In this document: positions 35,834-48,200 of the stretch, in pieces
Numbering within the stretch: the stretch's first letter is position 1
Layout of the letters: each line of letters opens with the position of its first letter
NCBI GenBank assembly: GCA_024195265.1
Contig: JAJLRJ010000006.1
Span: 3,468,501-3,532,500 of the forward strand
Direction: 5' to 3'
Length of the DNA stretch: 64,000 bases
Source of the DNA: Dendrophyllia cribrosa
Taxonomy: Eukaryota > Cnidaria > Anthozoa > Scleractinia > Dendrophylliidae
Program-made: the position numbers and the translations under genes
The notes under the pieces: generated by a model
The model's input: only the letters and a program-made list of their open reading frames with translations
What the model was told of the DNA's origin: nothing
Databases searched by the model: none

Positions 35834-38800
35834 ATGTTACGAGTTCATGCTTCACGCTTTAAGCGGGTTATACAACAGCAGTTTACCTCGAGCAGTGGAA
35901 TATGGTCGACTTGCCGTTATATTCATGCAGGGAACAAGTATTGTTCAAGCAACAAGCCTGAGCCTAGGAGAAGTGAAATAAAAAAGATTTTAGTTGCAAA
36001 TCGTGGTGAAATTGCCATTAGAGTTTTCCGGGCTGCTACAGAGGCTGGAATAGAGACTGTCGCTATTTACTCTGAACAAGATGCCAATCTTATGCACAGA
36101 CAGAAGGCTGATGAAGCTTATCTTATAGGCAAGGGAATGCCTCCTGTAGCTGCTTATTTAAATATTCCTGAGATCATAAAAATAGCTAAGGTAAGTGAAT
36201 TGAAGTGATGTTCAAAATGTTGACATCAACGATTGATTTTTATACTGGATAGTTCTGAATATTTCATTTAGTCTTTATTGCCTATCAAAAAATAATAATT
36301 TACACATTTCTTTGATTTGAAATAGTCTCTGACTTATGGACCAGTGTGGGGCATTGAAGCATGTATATTGTAGGTTAAAATTATTTCAAACCAGGTTAAT
36401 TTTTATTTTCCTTTGTCTGAGGTTATGTTAATGAATCTGGGACAAAGGAAAATAAAAATTAACCCAGTTTAAAATAATTTTTAACCTAAAATAATTTTAA
36501 CCTACAAAATGGTATTACATGTACAGTATCTAAAAAAAAAATTAATATCTACCTGTATGTTTCAACAGAAAGCTGTTACATTTTTTTCAGGTTACGGACC
36601 TCTCAGAAAAATGCAAAGTTAAAAAAATCTTTTTATTGGTTACTTTGGAACTTATTAACTAAGTACAGTTGCATGAGCATTACCACCCCTCCCTCCCTTT
36701 TCAAAATAGAACAATTGGATTAAAATGTCAGCAAAGTGACTTCCTTTGCCAATTTCAAAAATTATTTACATGTACAGTATGTGTCATGCAGCCAGTTTGT
36801 GCAGGAAATTGGTCAGACTTTCAGTGATGTCCAAACTAACATTATATAATATTTATTATGTGGGTATAAATGATGTTGCAGTTTGTATAGATTTTGGGGA
36901 AAAAAATTGATTCTAGTTTTCTTTAAATTTTATAACTTGAAATACATGTAAGCCCCCTCCACCATCATTTTTTGTTGAGGCCTGAAATTGAATTAGCCCC
37001 TAGGTGCTTAATTAGCTTTAATAGCATTTTAAAGTAAAAGGATTTTGTAAAATGGTTATGCAAGGAAAGCTGGTTTTTCGCCCATACCGTAAAATCCCGG
37101 TTATAAATATACAACTATACAACTTCATAAGGGTATTTGGCTGGCAAGCAAAAATTATTGTGGTAAATAAGTGTTGTTTTAGTTAATTTTGTGCAAATTT
37201 TTGAGAAGAATTGTTGTTACTGTAAGGAATGGCTAATATAGAGAAGGGGTACAACTGAAATAATAGTGTTTTGTTACCAAACTGGTGTGCCTACATGTAT
37301 AACCAACCAGGAGGGCTCATAAGGGAGAAAGGGGGGAGGGGGGGGGGGGGGGGGGGGGGGGGCAATTTCCTAAGTTGCCCAGTTGTGGCACTGTAAATTA
37401 GTTTGAATTGTGTGAAGACTACATGTATAATGTAATATCTTAATTAATTTTTAACTGATTATTAATAATAAAACATGATAACCAATATTCGTCTAGGATA
37501 CAAATACAGATGCCATTCATCCGGGATATGGATTTCTATCTGAAAGAGCGGCCTTTGCCGAGGCTTGTGTCAAGAATGGCCTTATTTTCATCGGCCCTTC
37601 GCCATCAATTGTGAAACTGATGGGTGACAAAGTAGAGGCACGGAAAGTGGCAGTAGATGCTGGTGTTCCTGTGGTACCAGGCACAGAGACGCCAATCAAA
37701 TCTGTCGAAGAAGCAAAAGCGTTCTGCGAGGAGCATGGGCTCCCTGTGATTACCAAGGCAGCATACGGGGGTGGAGGTCGCGGCATGAGGGTCATACATA
37801 GGATGGAAGATGTGGAAGAGTACTTTAATTTGGCCAGCAATGAGGCATTTGCTGCCTTTGGGGATGGTTCAATGTTTATTGAGAGGTTTGTTGGTAAGTG
37901 GTTTTAAAGTCGTTACATCCTATCAAATTTCCATTTTATGGGAAAAAATAGGAAATACTTGGCAAGCATGAAAGGTTTTTCAAACAGGACTCTGTTAGCA
38001 AGAGAAGTTCTCGCACACTGAATTCCATTTGTCTGCCACAGAATGCAACAGCACTTTATTGCTTTATTGCAAAACGTATAACACTTACAGAGTATGTATG
38101 AAAACTGGCTCTTACAAAACCAAAAAACTTCAATGACCCAAAATACCTATGTCAAGGGCTGGGAGGGTGGGAAAGCTGTTGCACGTATGGCAAGAAACAA
38201 AAACTGAGTCACGTGTCAAAGCGTGACACCTGATATCCCGACTCGTACTAGACCCCCATTCAGTGTACGAGAACTTCATTTCTTGCCCCCTTCGCAAGCT
38301 CAGCCGGCAAGAAAACCATTTCTGATGAGCAGAATTTGTAAATATATTGTATCTGTTTAAAAAAATCAGCTCTCTTATATGGATGATGGACTTGTAAGGA
38401 TTTTTATACACTTTGCCAACCAATATCTTAGTTTCCACAAATTTGCTGTTAGAATTTTCTTCGCCATTTGCAAAACTAACTCAACAGACCATTTCCAAGT
38501 TGCTTATTATAAAAATAAATCAACTTTGTTTAGCTAGGGTGACACTAAACAGTCATGCAACTGACAAATCTGTGGCCCTTGAATTCCAAGTCGTATTGGA
38601 ATTTAGAAATGTTAGTTTTTGAGGAGGGATCGAGGAAAAACCACAATATCTGGAGAAAAAACCCTCAGAGCAAGGAGAGAACCAACACCAAACTCAACCA
38701 ACATATGACGCCATGTCCAGGAATTGAACCCGGGCCACATTGGTAGGAGCTAGGCAAGCGCTCTCACCACCATGCCATCCCTGCTCCCTCAAAGTGAAGC

Positions 38801-41800
38801 TAATGGTTCTCAACTTTTCATATGAAAATGAGGTTTCATTCACATCAAATGAAACTCATTTTCATAGAAAAGGCCATGCATGAGGCCTTACATGTAGTTT
38901 GATTATGAGGGGAATGGCCTATTCAAGGTTTGTTTCACTGTTCATTTGTTACGTACATGTACAGTGTATATGTAGATTGTCTGGACTGTAAACAAAGTTG
39001 ATTTATTATAATTTTTATTATTTTGTTTTCTGTGAAACCATAAAATTATTTTCTTAGGAAAACCACGGCACATTGAGGTACAAGTGATGGGTGATATATA
39101 CGGAAATGTGGTCCACCTTTATGAACGTGATTGCTCAGTGCAAAGACGTCACCAGAAAATAGTAGAGATTGCTCCTGCTCCACAATTGGAACCTGAACTC
39201 AGGGCCAAGATGACAAGAGATGCCATTACCTTGTGTAAAGCAGTCGGATATGAAAATGCTGGAACAGTAGAGTTTCTGTTAGATCCCGAAGGTAATCACT
39301 ATTTTATGGAGGTGAATGCCAGACTGCAGGTTGAACACACTGTAACAGAAGAAATTACAGGGTAAGTTGTATAGCAAGGGGGTGAGTGGAGGGGTGGGGG
39401 GGGGGGGACAGTTGGTGTGTGAGTGGAGGGGTGGGGGGCAGTTGGTGTGTGAGTGGAGGGGTGGGGGGACAGTTGGTGTATGAGTGGAGAGGCACTGGGG
39501 GGAAGGTTGGTGTGCAATTTGAGGGTTGGGGAACAGTTGTGTGTGATATTTCTTTTTTGTTACCTTATCAGAAGGCCTGTCATACCATTTATTCCTGATT
39601 CCCACCCCTGTCCTGTCAGCTTCTGTTTTTGTTCAAACTTTTCACCATTGCACAAGTACTACTTTCTCACAGTTTCCATCCCCATCTTTTCTGGTCCTAT
39701 GGGCCCTAGTGTATACTTAAAGCTCCCACTCTCCCCATCCCCTATGTGCCTATGTACACTATGCATACATGTATGTTACCATCATCATCTGTGTGAGGTG
39801 GCCTTATGTTGAAGGGAGGGAGGCACAGAAGGTGAGGGGTAGGGGATTTTCATTTCAAAACGGGTGGGGCTTTTTCAAAATGCTAACGAGAATAGTGCAT
39901 ATAAGCAGGCAAAACAACAGTTAAAATGCCCCGAAGGTAACAATAATTATCAAGCTGCATTGCAATGTGAATAAGACAGACTATAAAAACATTCATATGT
40001 AATACACATGTACCACACATGTACTGGACTTAACTTATTTTAATTCAGTGGTGGGGAAATGGAGAGGGGGATTTTTCAACATTAGATTTTTGAGAGGCTT
40101 ATTTATTTGGGTAAGGAAGGGGCTTTCGTTCTTTACCTGTAACATGCTACAATAATGTAGGTTGCTTCTGATCAGTTGATCTCGATTATTTAATTTTCCG
40201 CACAAGTAAATTATTGCTTAGTAACTCAATTACGTTATTAATATCACCCACAGTGTTGACTTGGTGAGAGCCCAAATTGGCGTGGCAGAAGGCAAGTCAT
40301 TGGAGGAGATTGGTCTTCGCCAAGATGATATAAAAGTCACTGGATCTGCAATTCAAGCTCGCATCACAACAGAGGACCCAGCTAAAGACTTCACACCTGA
40401 TACAGGCCGGATTGAGGTATGTTGATAAGGGTGGGGTGTGTGATCATTTAATATACCACACATGACTTGATTGTACATGCAAAAGAGCAAACTCTACATA
40501 TGTAAGGCACCAAGGAGTTCAGACAAACCAGGAAGCCACAAAGTGGGGAAAACCACTGAGCCAGCATTGTTTGGAAATCAACTTTACTTAGCCATATTTT
40601 CATTTAGCGTCATTTAATTTTTGTGCTTTGTCAAGGATATGTGAAAATTAAATCTGCAAAATGAATGCAATCTATTGTTAGAACTGTGAGCTTATTGTTG
40701 TCATTAATATTTTTTGTCTTTGAATGTCTTGAATGTAGGTTTTCCGTACTGGAGAAGGAATGGGAATCCGTCTTGATGGAAGCTCCATGTTTCCCGGTGC
40801 TGTGATCTCCCCTCACTATGATTCGCTGTTGACTAAAGTAATAAGTCATGGTTCATCCCATAGAGATGCAGCAACCAAGTTGCTCAGGGCACTGCAAGAA
40901 TTCCGAGTCAGAGGTGTCAAGGTTGGAATTGTTGATAACTGAGTTTTTAGTTTTAGCGATAGTAGTCCTAGACTGCTTGCAGGCCTCCTTTTCTTTAAAG
41001 GCCTGTTAAGTGTTTATTTCCATGATCAGTGTGTTCTTTTCTCACGTGCAACTCTGTCATCTCGTTCTAATCCTTGTTACCCCAATTTCTCGCCCCATGC
41101 TCCTTTTGAGCCACAGATTTTTTTTTTAGTATTTTGACAAAGAAACATACTGCAAGCAGTCTAGAAGTCTCCCAAGTTAAAAATTAAAAGACAGCAACAA
41201 TAATTTGATTTTCAGTAAGTTGTTTTTCAGTGCTGATGCTGTTTATAGTGACATTTTAGTGGACAAATTCAGACATGCTGGAAATTATGAAAAAAAAGTT
41301 CTCTTACCAGTGTTTGAGTAGTTTCTCCAGCAAGAAAAATGAAATAAAATTAACACAATCTGTGCAAATTAAGGCTAGGTATTCAAACACTTTCTCATGC
41401 TTATAATTAAAACAGTAATTTGACAACCGGAAGAAAAACGTTCTGGGAATTCTAAGCTCTTCCAGTTTGTTATACATGCACCAAACTTACATCATCAGTG
41501 ATAGCATGTTAATTTGCTTTTGATTTCAGACCAATATCCCCTTCCTGTTGAATGTCCTCAATGAAGAAGAGTTCCTTGGAGGTGCTGTGACCACGGATTT
41601 CATTCATAACAAACCAGAACTTCTCAAGGTCGAGCGAGGTCAAAACCGCGCCCAGAAACTACTTCAGTACATTGGAAATGTGATGGTAAATGGGCCATGT
41701 ACTCCTCTGGCAACAGGACTAAAACCAGCAAAAGATGCTCCTGAAGCCCCAGAGGTGAGTATTCAAGAGCTAACAGGTGCTTCCCAGTTCCTGGAAATTA

Positions 41801-42157
41801 TGTCCTGCCATCCCTAGCTGATAGATATTTTTTGGCCTTCTCATTGTCTCTTGTTCATGCCAGTTTATTGCCTCAGTCAAATGGTTCATGTTAGCATCTA
41901 CATTTACTTGCATTTGGAAAGTTTCTTGAACTTTTTTTTGGCAACACTGTAGTTCCAGTTACATACAAAGTTGAATCTGAGAAGGCAGTTTAAAAATTGG
42001 ACTCTTTGATCAACTTTATGACCTCAAGGAGCAGCTCTGATGTGAATTCAACGTTTTCTCTAACTGTTTGTGATAGATGACTTGCTTTAAAGGCCCAGTA
42101 TTGTCCGTTATGCTTCACGCGCCTCTGTTATTATTTTGGTTTGCACAGGAGCGAGGC

Positions 42158-42188
<31 letters not shown>

Positions 42189-42205
42189 CATACATACATA
42201 CATAC

Positions 42206-42236
<31 letters not shown>

Positions 42237-45200
42237 CATACATACATACATACATACATACATACATACATACATACATACATACATACATACATACATA
42301 CATACATACATACTTTATTACCTTTCCCCAAGGGGGCTTTTCAAAGATAATTAAAACTAACTAACAAGAATAATCGCAAATATAACTAATTACAATTATC
42401 ATAAATATAAATCGTATTTACAAAAGATTAATTGAATTAATTAACTTAAGATTCTAAAAATTCTTTAAGAAGCTTGCGCTTTAAAACTTTCTTAAAAACC
42501 GAGACAGATAAATTACTAAATTTTAAAATAGGGTCCAAAGAGTTCCAAATGTTAACAGTCCGATAATAAAATGTCCTCTGGCCAGAAGCAGTTCTAAATA
42601 AAGGAATGTTTAATTGTTGAGAATTTCTAGTTGAACGGTTACTAATATTTTCACGCTTAATAAATTTAGATATCAAGTAGTCGGGGGCACAGCCTGTCAT
42701 GCACTTAAAGGCCAGGGTGGCACTCCGATAATAAAGCTGGCTTGATACTGGCAGCCAATTTAACATTTTTAGTGCGGGGGTGACATGGCAACATTTTCGC
42801 GTGCCGCTCACAATTCTACAGGCAAAGTTTTGTACAGATTGCAGTTTATCTATATTAAAATTAGAAGTGTTTACCCAGACATAAGAACAATAAAACAATT
42901 GACTAAAAACTAGCGCATTAATAACTGTAATAAGAGTACTTTTATCAAATGAGTGTTTCACACGATTAATCTGTCCAAGACAGGACATGCAGGAGGAAAC
43001 GGTTTTAATTATATGTTCGTTATATGATAAGTTGGGATCCAATGTCACCCCAAGGTCTTTTGCAGCTTGGACTGGCACAAGTACATTCCCCAGCAATGAT
43101 AAAGAGAAGTTTTGCAGTCTTGGTAGCATTTGTCTACTGCCAAATACCAATAGTTTAGTCTTTTCAGGGTTCAGCAATAAATAGTTGTTTAAGCACCAGT
43201 TGCGTACGTTTATTAAATCCTCGTTCATATCAGTTATAGCATTTAATTTGTCTTCAAGCTTAAAAGAGACGAATAGTTTTGTGTCGTCGACGTAACACTG
43301 TGCGCTGCTTTTCTGTGGAACAGTCGGGAGGTCATTTACATAAATGTTAAAAAGAAGTGGACCTAAAATGCTCCCTTGCGGTACACCGCTAATAACGGGC
43401 AGAAGCTCAGACACAGTGGAATTTATTCGTACATATTGCTGCCTATCGCTGAGGTAACTGCGGAACCATTGTAAACAGGACACGGGGGGGTACTCAACAA
43501 AGTTTTGTACGGGGATGCTCCGCCCCGAGGTCCAAACCCTTACCCTTTCATATACCAGTTGGGTTCACAACGGACGGAGACAATCCAATGAACCAATTAG
43601 AACACTTAGCAAACAAGTAACCGGTGCGAAGTGCGGGAAAAGGTATGCGATAGGTTTTGGTTTTACTTTTGATTGGTTTATTAAGTGGTGCGAGATATTT
43701 AAGCCAATAATAGAGTGCAGCAATGTACAGCTGTAAAACCAAAGCAATTGTGAAATTGAACACCACTCTATTACCATGTAAATCAGTAAAGTGGTACCTG
43801 GTTAATGGAACAACACCTTAAGGTTACAGTGTACCTTCGGGGGTGTCTCCAGTATAACAGCTCTAGCGTCTTAAGATTACACTTAATATACCTAAACCCA
43901 AATATCAAATTAAAGCTTATAAAGCTGGCTATCTAAATATGGAAACCATTTGGTAAGAAAATGAATTGTCGAATTTTTACGACGTCTAAATTCGAACGTC
44001 CGAATCAGCTTTAAAACGCTATAACTCAAAGCGATTATTGTATTTTGCTAATTTGATTTGTTCTCGGGTTTCCGGACACGAAGCGCTAAAAAAACTTGTC
44101 GGCGATTTCCCATATTCAATTGCAATGAAAAGTTACAGAATATTTTCGAAAAAGGGAGAAAAAAAGTTGGAGTGATCGCACGGAAATGCAGTGTGTTGCC
44201 CAGTTTCCGGCCAGTACCAGTTTCCGGCCAAAAAAAACTTATGTCCGTTATGTTCGTCGGAGTTTTAAATTTTTGTCCACCGAAGCATTCCGAAAGAAAG
44301 ACGAACATTTCCGCTATACATTGGTGGTTTTGGCGCTCGTTTTGAACAAGAAACGGCCGAGGAAGGACAGGTTTTGTCCAGGTGATTAAACGTTTAGCGA
44401 TTAATTTTGGTTCGTTTCACTGCACATCAAAACTACCGTAGATTATCAAATAGTTCGTTTCACAGGAAATATCTCAAGGAGCTTCATAATTTTTGGACAA
44501 ATGTTAGATTAAAGATGAAAGTGATTAGGGAATCTATCATCATCAGCTAGAATAAGGCTGTTCCTGAAATTTTAGCAGTCAAACTCTCAGCGAAGATTTC
44601 GACCTAGTGTGCCAGTTTCCGGCCACTAAAAGACACATTACTCAAAACCTATTTCTTATTGAGTGAAAGAACCGAATTTTAAAATTTACTGGTCGAGAAA
44701 TTAAAGATACATGTGTAAGTGTAACAAAGATTACGAATTAACAACAGCTAATGCATGTATAGCGTGCTTAAAAGTACGTAAGTCATATGTATTTGTTTAA
44801 GTAGTCTGTCAACATACCGCGGAAGACACGCTTCCGGGTCACTGAGGTCATACATATTTTGAATACTGAGTAAAACGGTAGATGACAAAGCTTAATATTG
44901 AAACTTGCCTGATATTTATAACTAGGCGACCACTATTATCAAGGGGCTTAAAAGTCGGTTTACTTCGAGAGGTTTCAAGGAAAATTTATTTTAAGTCGAT
45001 GGCCGGAAACTGGGCTAGCTGGCCGGAAACTGGGCAACTTACTAGTTTTGCGAAAAATGGTATAATTTCTTTAATACTTGGGGAAAGCCGCCAACCATTG
45101 AACATTTTAAAGGTAAGTACATGAATTGTCTTTGAAAGGAAATTGAGAAATTTTCCGCACAAAAACAAGAAGTTATAGCGATTACAAACTAAAGTGGCCG

Positions 45201-48200
45201 GAAACTGGGCAACATACTGTGGCTTTTGACGAAAAAGTTTTCGGAAATAAGAAATTCGCCGACACGTTTTTGTTGATTATATGTTAGCCAAGCTTCTGTC
45301 CAAATTTGAGGAAAATCGAACAAATTCCCTTTGAGTTGTAGCTCTTTAAAGTGTCCCCTACAAGCGAAAAATTAACTTTGAGAAAACAGCGCTAAGAAAA
45401 ACATATCGCTTCATAAACAAACTCCGCCCACAAAAGTTATACCGTCATTTCTCCGTCAATTTTCACTATTTTTCGATAATTTTTTTTTGGATGAAAGTTC
45501 ATTCTGTAAACTTTATTTTGACGCCAAAAAAAATTTTCAATAAATTTTCGATCTCAAGGTACACTGTAACCTTAATTAATGGACTTTTGGTGGTTTTTAA
45601 GCAGAAGTATTCGTTTCGCATTTATTTTTCAATTAAATAATTTCAATAAAACTATCATTACCTTTTGCTTCTACATCATTGTTAGGTTCCCAAAGCTTCA
45701 AACACACCAGGTGACTGTTACATGCGACCAAGTGGCTTGCGAGATGTGCTACTGCAGCAGGGACCTGAAGGCTTTGCCCGATGTGTGCGCAAGAGCACTA
45801 GACTTCTGCTGACAGATACGACATTCAGAGATGCTCATCAATCTCTGCTGGCTACCAGAGTGCGCACTCATGACATGCTTAAGGTTGCTCCTTTTGTGTC
45901 ACAATACTTTGCGAATGCTTACAGTTTGGAGTGCTGGGGAGGTGAGTTTGTGTGTGAAGCTGAAATCCTCTATATTTCCCTTATTGGGTGAGGTTATCTT
46001 TTTAACGTCCTAGTTTAACCCTTTCACTTCATGTAATGTAGCTTTAACTTTTGAGTCTGTCGACGAAATCCAATGGTGTGACCATTCAGCCTGTAATTTA
46101 CCTCTTCGGCTGTACTTTTGCATGGTACCATTTGTTTTTCAATGGGGTTAAGAAGTAATTGAAGTACATGTGCTGCCGTAGTAACACAGTGTTCAGAAGA
46201 GTTCAATTTGATCGAACGAAAAGGTACCCTTTTAATGTACGTTCCAAATAAATCTTTTGTTAATTCAAAATTACTTGCGTTAAGGTTGTATTACGCAATC
46301 TATGCTGCAGACTAGATCGTTTGGAAATGAGGCAAAGCTTTCCTAATAAAATCCGACATCTTTCGGATAACGATTATTGTGCACCATTGACATTCCTTTG
46401 CGGTCACTAAAAGCCGTACAAGGCCGGCATACGAGCGATAACATAAAAAAAGTTATGGAAGCAGAAAAAGGTTAATAATGAATTCACAAGGATCCAAGTT
46501 GGCTATAATAATAATAATAATAATAAACTTTATTTGAGTGTCAAAGTATTTAGCTTACTAGCTAATTGTGGACACTAAAAAAAGTAAAAATAAATATGAA
46601 TTATGCTAAGATAAGTTAAAAAATTTACAATTCTACAATTGTACAAAGCAAAAAGGTTCTTATTTTGCAAGGTACAGTACACATTCAAGGGGTGTTTCAT
46701 ATAGGCTGCACAACAGGTGCTTTTTGAGGTACACGAGCGTGAAGCGCCGCGAATGAGCGCATAGTACAAAAGCGCGTGATGTGCAGGCTATGTTTCGCAT
46801 GATTAAATTGAACTCCACTGGATCCTATGTAGTAAGGGCAAGTTGCGCTTCATCTCATCGAAAACACGTCTTGTGTCGGTCTTTGAGCATGACTAAAAAA
46901 CGCCTGATATCCTATTTCTCCTTTTTCAAGGTGCAACATTTGATGTTGCTCTCCGTTTCTTGTACGAATGTCCGTGGGAGCGGCTGGCTCAACTGCGTGA
47001 AGCTGTTCCCAACATTCCATTCCAAATGCTGTTGAGAGGCGCTAATGCTGTGGGTTATACCAGCTACCCAGATAATCTGGTGTTCAAATTCTGCGATAAG
47101 GCGCATGAGATGGGCATGGATGTTTTCAGGGTGTTTGACTCTCTAAACTACCTCCCCAACTTACAGGTAACATAAAAAATAACCTTTTTTACGCGGGTCA
47201 CACTCAACAGTCGTACCACTGACAAAGCTTTGGTCCTGATTCCTGATCAAATTGGAATTTAGAAATGTTAGTTTTTAAGGAGGCAAGAAAAACCGACTGA
47301 CCTGGAGAAAAAACCCCGGAGCAATGACAAGAATTAACAACAAACTCAACCAACATAAGATACCGAGTCCGGGATTCGAACCCAGGCCACATTGATGAGA
47401 GGCGAACGCTATTACAACTGCCTCGTACGGTGCAGGTCAGAATAAAGCGAACATCGCAGACGCAGATACGACGCACGTCTGACGCGTATACGCGTTCCCT
47501 CTGACGCGTCATATACGCGTCAGTGACTCTTCCGTCTATGCTTTTGTTATTCATTGCCATAAGTTTGCTTTGTGTGGCATTGTTGTGCAAAACAAAGAAA
47601 TATCCAGGTCTAAAAAAGCGGCAGCTAACAAGTAAATATTTGCATAGCATGAAAACGTCAGTTAAAGATGTCATATTTCCAATCTTTCTCGCTTCACAAA
47701 TAACTCGTCGCTTGTTTATAAAGAAAAGAAAAATTAATTCTTTGTTCTGGAAAAAGAAACACCGTTAATACTGAACCGAACAGCGTTTCAAACGTCCAAG
47801 TATTCTTTAAATATTACTTTGTATTTTATGAATCTCGCTCGCTCGTTCGCTCGCTTGCTTCTCTGAGTTTATAAATACCGCCGATGTAAACAAAGCTACC
47901 ATATTTCCAATCTTGCTCGTCGCTTATTTATAAAGAAAAGAAAAATAAATTGTTTGTTCTGAGAAAGGAAATCACAGCTAATACTGAACCGAATAGTGTT
48001 TCAAACGCCACACTGTATCTGCATGTGTTTGTCTTTAAACGAATCGAAGTATAACAAGCAAACGAGTCGGACGTGTTATGAAAGGAGAAGTCGATTTAGG
48101 TAACACCAAAGTTTGCAATTGAATTTAAAATATATATATATATTAATGAAAAGGATGTGCGGGGAAAGGAAATACCAATAAAAGTACAAATTGTGCAAAT

